Shown: piece by piece, positions 47,190-56,680 of the stretch | Position numbering within the stretch: the stretch's first letter is position 1 | How the letters are laid out: every line of letters begins with the position of its first letter | From: Prosapia bicincta | Taxonomy: Eukaryota > Arthropoda > Insecta > Hemiptera > Cercopidae | DNA: 64,000 nucleotides | Assembly: GCA_036971475.1 (NCBI GenBank) | Contig: JBAIZL010000002.1 | Location: 169,778,024-169,842,023 of the forward strand | Direction: 5' to 3' | Notes under the pieces: model-generated | What the model was told of the DNA's origin: nothing | Databases searched by the model: none | The model's input: the letters and a program-made list of their open reading frames with translations, nothing else | Position numbers and translations under genes: made by a program

Positions 47190-47660
47190 TGAGTTATTTT
47201 TAAATTCCTTCTATTAGTTCACACTCTCCTTTTATATATGTTGTTCAAATTTTCAATCATTAATAAAATACTTTTTATTTATCCACTTGAGTTCAAATAC
47301 ATTTTTTTAAAACTTGTAGTGGATGACAATTATTTTCAATTCAGTTTCTTCAAATATTAACTTATTAATTAAGTTGATTGAATTAATTAAATTTTTTATG
47401 CGTGAAAAACTTTTCACAAAAGAGGCAAGGTATACAATATAGTTATTTCGTATTATTTACCATAAAATGAGTTATAACATATGATGTCATAAAACAGCTG
47501 ATTTTAGGTTATAGGTTATGTTGTAAAACAGCTGTTTTATTGCTTAGGTTATGTTATTTTATTTATTTTAATGTAATTATTTATTAAAAAGTAACTAAAA
47601 TAAAAATGTTCTTTGTTAACCCAAGTAGGGATTGTCTTGAAATATTTTTGTTTATATTAC
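47190..47660 (+). repeat. Interspersed repeat R1, the most complete copy
   Basis: It starts TTCCTTCTATTAGTTCACAC, TCTCCTTTTATATA, then TTTTCAATCATTAATAAAAT, CACTTGAGTTCAAATACAT, AACTTGTAGTGGATGACAA, ACAAAAGAGGCAAGGTATAC, two CAGCTG subrepeats each followed by TAGGTTATGT, then AAAAAGTAACTAAAATAAAA and TTGTTAACCCAAGTAGGGATTG. This copy lacks a long TA run. About 470 bp, non-coding, class unknown. Confidence 0.8.
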
Positions 47661-47916
47661 GTTTTTATTCATACTACTATTATATTATTTTTGTAATGGT
47701 TACACCAACAAAATATAACTTGACCATACAGGTGCTATAAATGAATATGTCTGCCAAGTTAGTTACCATATTTGCCATGTTTAAGCATTTATTAAAGAAC
47801 TAAAATGTGTAAAAATTTCCATAATAATTTTTTTTACAACTTGCCATTGAATTTTCGTAGTTTTAAAGAATGGTGGTTTTGTATTTTATTTGAATTATTA
47901 AATTTCTTATTTACAG

Positions 47917-48178
47917 GTAGTGCTTGAACGTAACCGAGATGCGTGTTTAGCGTTTGGTCTAAGTGGAAGCTCCCTGATTGTGTTCCTCATAATGTTTATG
48001 CCAAAAGGGAGACAGCTCGCAGCGATGGGGAGAGAAGGTATGTATGTCGAAGACAGAGAAGAGAAGTTTTCCTCTCTCAGCAGGGCGGCATCGCCTTCGT
48101 TCTTTCATTTTAAACCAATGAAACAACAACCACACTTGAACACATTTGGAGGAAGCTACTCACACTCAAGAACAAAAA
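47917..48178 (+). CDS. Class C GPCR, exon with TM7 and start of cytoplasmic tail
   Basis: Acceptor TTTACAG before 47917, entering in phase 0 (VVLERNRD). TM7 is CLAFGLSGSSLIVFLIMFMP, followed directly by the cytoplasmic KGRQLAAMGREG, a charged segment (YVEDREEKFSSLSRAAS), and a Ser/Pro/Lys-rich tail. The F-x-PK after TM7 is a class C hallmark. The donor A|GTAAGA after 48178 leaves in phase 1. Reading on past the donor gives an artefactual continuation that ends at 48231. Confidence 0.92.
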
Positions 48179-48626
48179 GTAAGAAATTTTTCCTAATAAA
48201 AAATATCAAAAAGCTAATGGATACAGATTAATGATATATGAAATGATTTATTTGTAGGTATATTATGTAAAAAACATATTTCAAAATAGAAAGATATACA
48301 ATTTATGCAAAAAGCATTAACTCAGCTGCTTTATTACGCTTATGCTTCTTAGTATTAGACCTATAATTTGGCGGTATTTTTAAAATGTAAAAAAATATTT
48401 ATAGCTGTAGTAAAATGCAATATATACTTTAGAAAAGATGTATAAAATGTATAAATGATTATGTAATAAATGTATAAAATGTACAAATGAAAACAAAAAG
48501 CATGTGTATAAATCAACACACACGCACAAAAAACAAGTAAATGCCCATTTCAATCAAATATTGTAAGTTAATATTATTGCTTGTAGTTTTTGTGTTGTAT
48601 ATCTTGAGGTTTTTTAATTTTACTAC

Positions 48627-48905
48627 TATTGGTGTCACTTGGAAAAAACCACTACTTCATGATGTTTTTCAGCAAACGCATTTTGCACTAGATCAGTCCA
48701 TTGTTTAATGTTGTGAATCACAGACAACACTGTTGCTCAGTTGTGTTGTATTAGTCTGACTTGTACACTGTTGCACTCATCAGAGCAAAAGTCTTGTCCT
48801 TGACTCACGACTTTGAACAATGCACTTGATGTAGTGTGAAATGCGCCGGCTGAAAAATATCAGTAAGTAGTGGTTTTTCCAAGTGATAACCAATAATAGT
48901 TAGTA
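48627..48905. repeat. Foldback element, family E
   Basis: Inverted arms of about 120 bp: TGTCACTTGGAAAAAACCAC at 48631 and GTGGTTTTTCCAAGTGATAA near 48875. Matching TTTTCAGC and GCATTTTGCACTAGAT-type segments lie further in, and the centre is near 48760. A half copy lies at 63.65-63.80 kb. No hammerhead core fits cleanly and no coding sequence is present. Confidence 0.75.
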
Positions 48906-49063
48906 TTGTTGTTGCATTGTATAATGTTGTTTTGTTTGGGGTTATTTACTCAGTATGCAGGAGAGTGAGAGATGTAAAATGTAAATTTGTTGTTTTGTTT
49001 TATTAACAGGCGATAGGTTTGAAAATGCTCTGGTTTAATCAAAAACAGTTTATTCAGTTTCAG

Positions 49064-49144
49064 ATTGTGTGGCGTTGGTTGCACCGCCTCCTAGTTATGG
49101 CCACCATTACTACCCTTATTGCTACTACCCTAGAGCCATGGCAG
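49064..49144 (+). CDS. Class C GPCR, small cytoplasmic-tail exon
   Basis: The exon enters and leaves in phase 1, encoding CVALVAPPPSYGHHYYPYCY and then YPRAMA. It is a Pro/Tyr-rich segment of the C-terminal tail containing a PPPSY motif of the kind bound by WW domains (family knowledge, not shown here). Two in-frame acceptors six bases apart (CAG before 49058 and before 49064) would add or omit two residues. The donor GCAG|GTACTT follows 49144. The exon was chosen because its phase fits both neighbours and its composition is clearly coding-like against the AT-rich intron. Confidence 0.75.
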
Positions 49145-49615
49145 GTACTTCATCATTACTGTAAATATTGTATTTAGTGTGTAAATATCATATATTAATA
49201 TATTAAACGCATTTGGGTTACTGACTACTTTTTAAAACTTTTATTAGTATATTTTGGAGTATTTCTTTTCATACATAACAAACATAACTATTATTTAGGC
49301 AAGGTTTTTTCAAAAAATATCTTAACCACTGACATTACTCTAACCATATCTGTACGTCATGATGAGCAATTTTATTTATTTTGGTGGATGCTTGAACAAA
49401 ATTGTATATAAGTGTATTATAAATATATTACGTAGCTGTAGAAAATATTAAAAATGATAAAGTAGAAGAAATTATGGTAATCATAGGAAAAGTCCTTTTA
49501 CTTTTGTTTTGAATATTTTACATTGTTAAAGGTTCCAAAAATATACAATGTATCCCCATTTAGTATAACCAAATCTAACTAAAAAAATTATTTTTTTAAA
49601 AAATAAATCAATTTT
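49145..49615. other. Intron DNA, nothing recognised
   Basis: No repeats or frames of note. Confidence 0.4.
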
Positions 49616-49617
49616 TA

Positions 49618-49815
49618 TTATTTCATTCCATCTCTGCTTGAGCTACTTAAGGTTTACACTAAAAACACTTGAACTTATTTTAGTAAGTTACACTTGCCTA
49701 TAGTAGCTTATTTGACTTCCTTATTTGAATATTGAGAACAGCAGTTTCGGGGGATGTGTTCTATTGTCAACTCAAACCGTAACTGAGCTCTTGGTTGTTT
49801 TAGGTGAGGGTGGAA
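49618..49815 (-). repeat. Diverged terminal segment of the family C Penelope-like element
   Basis: Matches the ends seen at 50.2 and 51.8 kb: TTCCATCTCTGCTTGAGCTA, CTTGCCTATAGTAGC and CAGTTTCGGGGGATGTGTTC. On the - strand it retains UGAG, UUGACAA and GAAAC of the hammerhead-like motif, but stem II has decayed. Confidence 0.65.
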
Positions 49816-50256
49816 GAGGTTAGGAATATTAGATGATTTTTCCGAAAGTTTGGGGGATATGATTTTAGTGCAACATCATACAGACGCTAATGTTTTTTTA
49901 ATGACTAAAATACTTCTTAAGGGTAAATTAATTTATATGAATCTAATAGCATTTAATGATATTTGTTGAAACAATTTGCCACTTTTTGCAAATTTATTAA
50001 AATCAATATAAATCTATTAAATTCATTTGTCTAAGTTTATTTTTTTTAAAATGTATTACTACATTATTTTTCATTTAGGTTTTCATTTTAGTGACCAGTC
50101 GCACAACGTCCGAGTGTTCTTATCTACTAGGACTATTGTAGAATTTTTAAAAAAATTTTAGCATTTGTTGATTCCATCTTCGCAAGAGCTACTAAAAATC
50201 ACTTACACTTTTAAAAAATGTTTCAACTTGCCTATAGTAGCACTTACTTTGCTTGT

Positions 50257-50298
50257 TGAGGACGGCCGTTTCGGGAGATGTGTCCCTTTGTCAACTCA
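50257..50298 (-). ncRNA. Hammerhead ribozyme-like motif C2 (U3/A8 core)
   Basis: - strand: stem I TGAG (50298-50295), core TTGACAA (50294-50288), extra A (50287), stem II GGGA/TCCC (50286-50273), GAAA (50272-50269), self-complementary stem III ACGGCCGT (50269-50262), C17, then CTCA (50260-50257), which pairs with TGAG. The core departs from CUGANGA at positions 3 and 8 together. Confidence 0.55.
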
Positions 50299-50329
50299 GA
50301 CCGTAACTGATCTCAAGGTTTAGTAGGTT

Positions 50330-50877
50330 AGGGTGGGGTGGGATATTTTGGTGGTGTGGGTGTATTTTGTGTGTATTAGGAGTTATGATGTCAAAAAGTG
50401 AGTGTGAGTTGTAATGTAATTGTGTATTGAGTATGTGTGTAGGGTGTAGTTTGAAGTGCCTATATATTTCGTATTGTTCGGTTGTGTAGCGTTGGTTATT
50501 TCTGTGTTGTTTATGAAGAATTTGTAGGTTAGATGTTATGTCTATGTTGTCATGTTTTGTGGAGTTGAGATAATCGGCGAAGTTTGATTGGTAGTTATTG
50601 TTTTTTAGTGCTTTTATATGTTCTTGGTAACGTTTGTAGAATGACCTCCCTGTCTGGCCTATGTAAAAACTGGGGCATGAACTGCAAGTTAGTTTGTAAA
50701 CTCCAGTGGTGTTGTAAATGTCGTTGATTTTGCTGTTGGGTTTAAATTGTTTATTGAGAGTGTTGTGTGTGGAGTCAGCTATTTTGTAGTTGTATTTTCG
50801 TAATGTGTTGGTTAGATTGTGGGTTTTGGATGATCTGTAAGGTATTGATAAGTATTTTATGGGATTGTCATCTTGTA
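50330..50877 (-). pseudogene. Penelope-like GIY-YIG domain, inverted-arm copy
   Basis: The - strand translation mirrors the + strand domain at 51331-51711, including the C-x2-C and FYIGQTGRSFYTRYQEH-type motif. It lacks the reverse transcriptase part and begins abruptly at the inversion junction near 50877. Confidence 0.75.
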
Positions 50878-50880
50878 ATT

Positions 50881-51711
50881 AAACAGACAGGCAAACAAAC
50901 ACATAAATTCAACATATACCGAAAACCCACCAGCACCAATACGACCATACACAGTTCCTCAAACCACCCACACCAACACAAACTAGCTGCTTACAATACC
51001 ATGATATATCGCCTCCTTAAAACACCACTAGACAAAGATGAACACTACCAGGAGTTAAACACCATAAAATATATAGCACAAACAAACGGTTACAACCCAA
51101 CAATGATAGACAAATTATACAACCGCCTAAAAAATAAACATAATAACCCAAATACAAACACACAAGATGACAATCCCATAAAATACTTATCAATACCTTA
51201 CAGATCATCCAAAACCCACAATCTAACCAACACATTACGAAAATACAACTACAAAATAGCTTACTCCACACACAACACTCTCAATAGACAATTTAAACCC
51301 AACAGCATAATCAACGACATTTACAACACCACTGGAGTTTACAAACTAACTTGCAGTTCATGCCCCAGTTTTTACATAGGCCAGACAGGGAGGTCATTCT
51401 ACACACGTTACCAAGAACATATAAAAGCACTAAAAAACAATAACTACCAATCAAACTTCGCCGATCATCTCAACTCCACAAAACAGGATTACACAGACAT
51501 AACATCTAACCTACAAATTCTTCATAAACAACACAGAAATAACCAACACTACACAACCGAACAATACGAAATATATAGGCACTTCAAACTACACCCTACA
51601 CACATACTCAATACACAATTACATTACAACTCACACTCACTTTTTGACATCATAACTCCTAATACACACAAAATACACCCACACCACCAAAATATCCCAC
51701 CCCCACCCTAA
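50881..51711 (+). CDS. Penelope-like element: end of reverse transcriptase plus GIY-YIG endonuclease (5'-truncated)
   Basis: Open from the inversion junction to TAA at 51709-51711, about 276 codons of element sequence. The first part (HKFNIYRKPTSTNTTIHSSS, HKLAAYNTMIYRLL, YIAQTNGYN) is the C-terminal thumb region of a Penelope-like reverse transcriptase. The linker is Asn/Lys-rich. The GIY-YIG domain starts at 51334 with GVY, followed by LTCSSCPSFYIGQTGR, R in YTRYQEHIKAL, then a His-rich end. GIY-YIG nickase domains in these elements make the target cut for reverse transcription. The frame extends artificially upstream to 50767 through inverted-arm sequence. It lacks the catalytic fingers and palm, so this copy is not autonomous. 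Confidence 0.85.
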   Translation, partial: KQTGKQTHKFNIYRKPTSTNTTIHSSSNHPHQHKLAAYNTMIYRLLKTPLDKDEHYQELNTIKYIAQTNGYNPTMIDKLYNRLKNKHNNPNTNTQDDNPIKYLSIPYRSSKTHNLTNTLRKYNYKIAYSTHNTLNRQFKPNSIINDIYNTTGVYKLTCSSCPSFYIGQTGRSFYTRYQEHIKALKNNNYQSNFADHLNSTKQDYTDITSNLQILHKQHRNNQHYTTEQYEIYRHFKLHPTHILNTQLHYNSHSLFDIITPNTHKIHPHHQNIPPPP

Positions 51712-51741
51712 CCTACGTAAACCTTGAGATCAGTTACGGTC

Positions 51742-51783
51742 TGAGTTGACAAAGGGACACATCTCCCGAAACGGCCGTCCTCA
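51742..51783 (+). ncRNA. Hammerhead ribozyme-like motif C3 (U3/A8 core)
   Basis: Stem I TGAG/CTCA (51742-51745 with 51780-51783), core TTGACAA (51746-51752), extra A (51753), stem II GGGA/TCCC (51754-51767), GAAA (51768-51771), self-complementary stem III ACGGCCGT (51771-51778), C17 at 51779. It mirrors motif C2 in the other arm. Confidence 0.55.
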
Positions 51784-51976
51784 ACAAGCAAAGTAAGTGC
51801 TACTATAGGCAAGTTAAAACATTTTTTAAAAGTGTAAGTGAAAATTTTAGCTTTAGTTACCATATGATGAATAAACCAATGGTAATTCTATACAACTATT
51901 ATTTGAGCTTAGCTTGTGAGGTTATGTTAAAACAAATAAAAGACATACACAAAACTCACAAATTAATCATTTATGG

Positions 51977-52019
51977 ATTCATACACGTTTCAATGACAAA
52001 GTCATCATCATCAGTGAGT
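51977..52019 (-). ncRNA. Hammerhead ribozyme-like motif A4
   Basis: - strand: ACTCA (52019-52015), CTGATGA (52014-52008), extra T, stem II, GAAA (51991-51988), stem III ACGTGT, A17 (51982), then TGAAT. There is one mismatch in stem I relative to motif A5. Confidence 0.55.
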
Positions 52020-52065
52020 GTTACTACTACAAACTAAGTTGTAAGTTAGAGTTTGTAGTAGCAAC

Positions 52066-52108
52066 ACTCACTGATGATGATGGCTTGGTCATTGAAACGT
52101 GTATGAGT
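52066..52108 (+). ncRNA. Hammerhead ribozyme-like motif A5
   Basis: Stem I ACTCA/TGAGT (52066-52070 with 52104-52108), core CTGATGA (52071-52077), extra T (52078), stem II GATGGC/GTCATT with loop TTG (52079-52093), GAAA (52094-52097), stem III ACGTGT (52097-52102), A17 (52103). The cleavage triplet would be GUA. All canonical core positions are kept. Confidence 0.65.
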
Positions 52109-52175
52109 CAATAAATGATTAATTTGTGATTTTTGTGTACGTCTTTAATTTGTTTTATTTTTGTTTCAAAAATTA

Positions 52176-52885
52176 AAAAAAGATTTAATATACTAATGTT
52201 TTATAAACTAAATTATTATCCATGTTTATTTTGTGTGTGTACATAGAATGAAACTATTGGAGCTATCTACATAGGCCTAAAATGTGGATTAATCTGTATA
52301 TAGTCTGCAATTTACAAATAGTTTGTATTTATATGTGAATATGATAGTTTGTATTTATATGTGAATACGATAGTTCGTATTTATGTTTGGTATAGATTTT
52401 AAAGTTAGGAATTATTCTGAATATTCTTTAAGGGTATAATACCTCAAACTATCTCTATAGTTATTTGTTTAACTCTGACGTCCCATCTCTATGTCTCCCA
52501 AACCTTTTGATCTCTCCCCACTCCTCTATATATTCCAGACTCCCCAGATTCTAGGTATTCTTCTAATGGCTAGTGCATTGTCTGATCAGTGTACAGTTGG
52601 ATGCTTCACGTGTTTTATGTAAAAGTTACAACAGTTTTCGTCAAAGTTACTATGTCTGTGGAACGTATAGGTGGGTTACCAAGTTAATTTTATGTTCGTC
52701 TCTGTGACGTAGAGGTGGGAATTAAGCTGTATATTTTATGATTAATCAATTAAAACAGACGAGTATAATCTCTCACAAAGCAAATTGATGTGTGTGTTAT
52801 AATTAACGGTTTTATATAATTAAATTTACTAATTCTAAACTCACAAAATTTAAATATTTGAAGAAGTTTTTTATATAACGATGAA
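52176..52885. other. Intron DNA, nothing recognised
   Basis: A short local triplication of TAGTTTGTATTTATATGTGA-like sequence occurs at 52318-52385; otherwise featureless. Confidence 0.4.
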
Positions 52886-53562
52886 CAAATATTAAAGAAG
52901 TTGGAATTATTAGAAGCCAGTCTAGACTCATAGATGAATTGGAATCAGATGTTGAAGGAGAGGGTGGCCCAAATGATGACCCTGAGAAAGAATTAGATTT
53001 TGATTCAGACGTCTCGGGTGAAGACCCAGATTATGAGTCGCCTGATGTGGATGTCAATGATCTAACACTGGATGATATTATTCAAGACGTTTAGGGCAGG
53101 AATGAAGGGATTTTTGTAGCATACTATCCTATAACATGCTGAACATTGCGTCCATCAATTAATTTCCAATGGATCTACACAATAACTAGAAAAAGCCAAA
53201 TACAAGGGCATGTCAGGAGAAAACCAGTTCAACGTTTCTATTTCTTTGTAGAGTTGAGCAAACAGCTGATGGTAAAATGGATGAAGAATGTTTTGGCATC
53301 TGAAAAGATCTCAAAGGATCTGAAAGAATTCAATGAAAGGTGTTTCTTCGGCAAATAAAAATTTACAATGGGATACTACTGCTAAAACTACTGTTGCAAC
53401 TGCTGTTTTACCTTCTACGGGTGATCAAGAGAAGAAAAAAAATACTGCAGCTGTTATAACGACAAAAAAAAGAAAAATGTCGGAAATGAGATGTAACTAT
53501 TGTAATACCAATATATGTGGCGAACACAAAAAAACATTATGTTCAGATTGTTGTAAACAATT
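52886..53562 (+). pseudogene. piggyBac-type transposase remnant
   Basis: The left part (about 52930-53094) encodes an acidic segment (DELESDVEGEGGPNDDPEKE, then DDIIQDV and a stop) typical of piggyBac transposase N termini. The right part (53146-53560) encodes HVRRKPVQRFYFFVELS, then a Lys/Thr linker and CNYCNTNICGEHKKTLCSDC, which fits the C-terminal cysteine-rich finger of piggyBac transposases. The catalytic DDD core between them is deleted and the frame changes near 53340. It ends in (TA)n at 53569, at the edge of a family D foldback. Terminal TTAA sites or TIRs were not recognised. Confidence 0.65.
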
Positions 53563-53564
53563 AT

Positions 53565-53846
53565 TTAAATATATATATATATATATATATATGAAGTTGA
53601 TATATTACTATTGTAAGTAATTTTATCCACCATTAAGTGCAATGATTTTACCTTGTGGGATGAGGCGCCTTTCGGTCACTTGACCATTTCACTGAAAAAG
53701 TAATCAGTGATTCGACAATGGTCAAGTGACCGAAAGGCGCCTCATCACACAAGGTAAAATCATTGCACTTAATGGTGGATAAAATTACTTACAATAGTAA
53801 TATATTAACTTCATAAAGTCAGTGCAACGGAAAAACAATGGACAAC

Positions 53847-53850
<4 letters not shown>
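53565..53850. repeat. Foldback element, family D
   Basis: The inverted arms (about 53593-53680 and 53715-53810) share GAAGTTGATATATTACTATT/ AATAGTAATATATTAACTTC-type ends and ATTTTATCCACCATTAAGTG. TA microsatellites abut both sides (53569-53592 and 53851-53920). These are the same ends as the Penelope-like remnant at 26.0-27.1 kb, with the coding part gone. Confidence 0.85.
53707..53748 (+). ncRNA. Hammerhead ribozyme-like motif D4 (U3/A8 core)
   Basis: Stem I GTGAT/ATCAC (53707-53711 with 53744-53748), core TCGACAA (53712-53718), extra T (53719), stem II GGTC/GACC (53720-53731), GAAA (53732-53735), self-complementary stem III AGGCGCCT (53735-53742), C17 (53743). The mirrored left-arm copy has lost its core to the foldback loop. 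Confidence 0.6.

Positions 53851-53920
<70 letters not shown>
53851..53920. repeat. TA microsatellite
   Basis: About 35 TA units following the family D foldback. Confidence 0.95.
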
Positions 53921-53924
<4 letters not shown>

Positions 53925-55295
53925 CTTTAAATACTATATTTACAGCAAACAGATGTAAGTACAGTGAAGCATTATAAAATACTGTAGAAATATATTGTGA
54001 ATTAAGACAGGGTTATTTTAATAAATTGTTAAATTATCCATAATCATGGAGTTACATGTACAAAAGTCAAAGGTTATAAATTATAAATAGGTAGCAAAAG
54101 GGTTGAATGAAAAAGAATTCCAAGAAGCATACGCATAAGGCAATTGAACAACCCCGTATGAAAGAGAGAAGTAAGCCTAAGGCCTGAAAAGAAAATTGAA
54201 ACAGTTGGCTTGACAAAATATGATGGCATTGAATCAGAATTAAATACTTTTTAAGCAAAAATTACAAATACCCAAAAAGAAGACATCAGATTTACAAAAG
54301 GCAACAGAATAAAAGGTCTGGGTAACAGACAAAATATGACTCGTCTATCATCCTCAAGAAGGTAAAAGAAATGATGTAATAAAGAAATATTCTGGGAACA
54401 GGAGCTAAGCTTGTGAGATGAAAATGATATATCCAAACCAAAGAGAGAAAAATACAATATGTGGATGAATAGAAGCAAAAGGTTTGAGTTACTTCCACTC
54501 CTAAAAAGGGGCAAAGTACAGCTTAAAAGATCAGTGGAAGATGCTGGTACTCATAGCTTAGACCTGAGGAGGTGGTTTAATTGCTCATCTACAGATATAT
54601 TTCATGCTTCGGTGTCCAGAGCTACAATTTCCTTTTGGATCACAACTTTCGGCAAGAGACCGTGCCTTGATAAAAGAATAAATTAATTTTTTCAATGAAC
54701 ATTGTATATTTCAAAATTATAATGTTCATACAGTCTCCAACCCCTTGCTAAATTATGTTGTAATATTTTTAAAGTTTACTTACATATTTATAAAACAATT
54801 TCACAATAAAATTATGACATCTTTCAAAATTAATGAAGTTACAAAAAACAAATATTCTCCACCGTTTTTTACTCTCCGTTCTGTTTTTCTGCTCCATCAC
54901 AAACTGGACAGCAAAAGAGTATGCCCATTGCTGAGAAATTCTGTTATTCAAAAAAGCATAGTGCTTCTTCTGTATGGGTTATAACTTCCTCACATTATTA
55001 TTTCATATTGTCTTCTAGTTTCTTCCTCACTTTCACACATCTACAGTTTCATAATCAAATAATTTATTGGCATTATCTTAATTCGTCCACTCTTCTATGT
55101 CAACTCCAAAGGATTACATACTGTATTTTCTTCTACCAAATTGGATTAATACAGGGTTGTTTTTATTTTAAACCTGAATACTTCAGTTTAAAATAATTCC
55201 TTTTAGTTCTGGAATTCCTTATTTCTTGATTTATCAAGTACTCTAAAACTTTTCTGCAATACAGCAGAAGGGTAGTGAATTGAAGCTGTTGCATA
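53921..55295. other. Intron DNA, unassigned frames
   Basis: Several frames of 60-90 codons exist on both strands at 54250-54690 and 54745-55196. None resembles a family I recognise, and composition does not favour either strand. Possibly the decayed body of an old DNA transposon, given the piggyBac remnant next to it, but no motif supports this. Confidence 0.3.
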
Positions 55296-55297
55296 AG

Positions 55298-55765
55298 TAG
55301 AAAAACAAACAAATCAAATGTTGCATGGAATAAACAAATCAAATGTTACGTGGAAGAACAAACAAATCAAATGTTGCATGGAATAGCAAACAAATCAAAT
55401 GTTACATGGAATAACAAACAAATCATATATTCCATGGAATAACAAAGATATAATGTTCCACGGAATAACAAACAAATCATATGTTCCATGGAATAATAAA
55501 CAAATCATATGTTTCACAGAATAAAAAACAAATCAAATGTTCCACAGAGTAACAAACAAATCATATGTTACATGGAATAACAAACAAATCATATGTTCCA
55601 TGGAATAACAAACACAAATGTTCCATGGAATAACAAACAAATCATATATTCCTTGGAATAACAAACAAATCAAATGATCCATGGAATAACAAACAATTCA
55701 AATGTTACATGGAATAATAAACAAATCATATATTCCTTGGAATAACAAACAAATCAATCTCTTTA
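55298..55765. repeat. 28-bp minisatellite
   Basis: About 16 diverged head-to-tail copies of a unit with consensus CATGGAATAACAAACAAATC plus AAATGTTC. Variants are ATATTCC and ATGTTAC. Confidence 0.9.
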
Positions 55766-56374
55766 ATCTCTCTTTGTTCTTATATTCGAATAAACATGAT
55801 GAATTATACTGTATACATGATGACTTTGTCATTGTATATCATTAGTTTAAAATTTTGTCTATAGTTTGGAATATTAAAGTGATAAATCTAAATAATAAAC
55901 TTTAATCTAATTTTTCCATGTTGTAAATACTCAACAACTGAATGAGCCAACTCATGAGGAATGTTTCTGGGAGATAATTTTCCCTTGAAAAGTTTTTAAC
56001 TGAAGTAAGAAATAGTTTCTGAAATCACTTTTTGAAACTCAAATATCCACCTAAGCAGTATCTATTGTTAGCTAGATTCTTTTACAGGTTCATTTATCAG
56101 CAAACACAGTTTCTGACTTCGCTGTGTGAATTTATCTATCATTTATCGGCAGAATGATTCTGCATTATTGCTACGATCCACTTACACAACTATAAATTCT
56201 ACTTAATCTATTGTTTTAAATATTAGTAGAAAACAAGACCTGCTCATAAAACAGATCCTGAATAAGAGTGATTTCTGTCAACATAAATTATTGAAAACCA
56301 TCTGTAATTATTGCATAACTGAGTGAATACTTTAGAACTTCAGTTCAAAAGTAATAACTTAGTTACATAATAAT

Positions 56375-56375
<1 letters not shown>
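55766..56375. other. Intron DNA with a decayed family A fragment
   Basis: At 55812-55838, ACATGATGACTTTGTCATTG resembles the stem II region of the family A motif without its core. The rest is unrecognised. Confidence 0.4.
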
Positions 56376-56437
<62 letters not shown>

Positions 56438-56479
56438 AACAAAAGCCTAAATACAAATACAAGAATTATAATTGAATTT

Positions 56480-56527
56480 ACAATTCAAAGCTTTTTGTTG
56501 GCTAACAGTACCAACATCATCAGGAAT
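56480..56527 (-). ncRNA. Hammerhead ribozyme-like motif B5 (G12 lost)
   Basis: - strand: CTGATGA (56523-56517), extra T, stem II GTTGG/CCAAC, then AAAA where GAAA is expected. The change removes G12, the general base in known hammerheads, so this arm is probably inactive. Confidence 0.5.
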
Positions 56528-56552
56528 ATTAAACAATTATGAATTGTTTAAT

Positions 56553-56597
56553 ATTCCTGATGATGTTGGTACTGTTAGCCAACGAAAAGCTTTGAAT
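56553..56597 (+). ncRNA. Hammerhead ribozyme-like motif B6
   Basis: Stem I ATTC/GAAT (56553-56556 with 56594-56597), core CTGATGA (56557-56563), extra T (56564), stem II GTTGG/CCAAC (56565-56569 with 56579-56583), GAAA (56584-56587), self-complementary stem III AAGCTT (56587-56592), U17 (56593). All conserved core residues are intact. Confidence 0.62.
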
Positions 56598-56680
56598 TGT
56601 AAATTCAATTATAATTCTTGTATTTGTATTTAGACTTTTGTTCTTTATTAATACACAAGAAAACATACTGCGATATATAT

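Larger units (their letters stand above)
50170..51875. mobile_element. Penelope-like element with long inverted arms (family C)
   Basis: The left arm (about 50170-50877) is the reverse complement of the right arm (about 51165-51870). A unique central stretch (50878-51164) encodes the end of the reverse transcriptase. The arms include the GIY-YIG domain, so that domain occurs once in each direction. Penelope-like elements are known for terminal repeats in direct or inverted arrangement and for GIY-YIG endonucleases, and this copy fits that. Most of the reverse transcriptase is missing, so it is a 5'-truncated copy. Hammerhead-like motifs lie in both arms. Confidence 0.85.
51895..52175. repeat. 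Foldback element, family A (inner arms)
   Basis: The inverted arms (about 51930-52040 and 52045-52165) share CACAAAACTCACAAATTAATCA, CATTTATGGATTCATACACG and the hammerhead region. They match the centre of the 8.3-9.0 kb element. The sequence GAGCTTAGCTTGTGAGGTTA to the left also occurs, reversed, near 8680. Confidence 0.8.
56379..56680. repeat. Foldback element, family B, with TA microsatellite
   Basis: (TA)n at 56379-56432, then almost perfect inverted arms (about 56434-56532 and 56541-56648), separated by about 8 bases. They contain AAATACAAGAATTATAATTG, TTCAAAGCTTTTTGTTGGCT and TTCCTGATGATGTTGG and their complements. Confidence 0.9.

Noticed and set aside
47920..48231. Receptor tail continuing to the stop at 48231
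   Set aside because: A good donor (A|GTAAGA) at 48179 and in-phase downstream exons fit better; the read-through part is Lys/Phe-rich intron sequence.
48780..48870. Hammerhead in foldback E (CUUGAUGUAGUG...GAAA)
   Set aside because: No stem II forms between the core-like sequence and GAAA, and the core does not fit CUGANGA in register.
51017..51271. - strand frame of 84 codons in the Penelope-like element
   Set aside because: Shadow of the reverse transcriptase and endonuclease frame; repeated because the arm is inverted.
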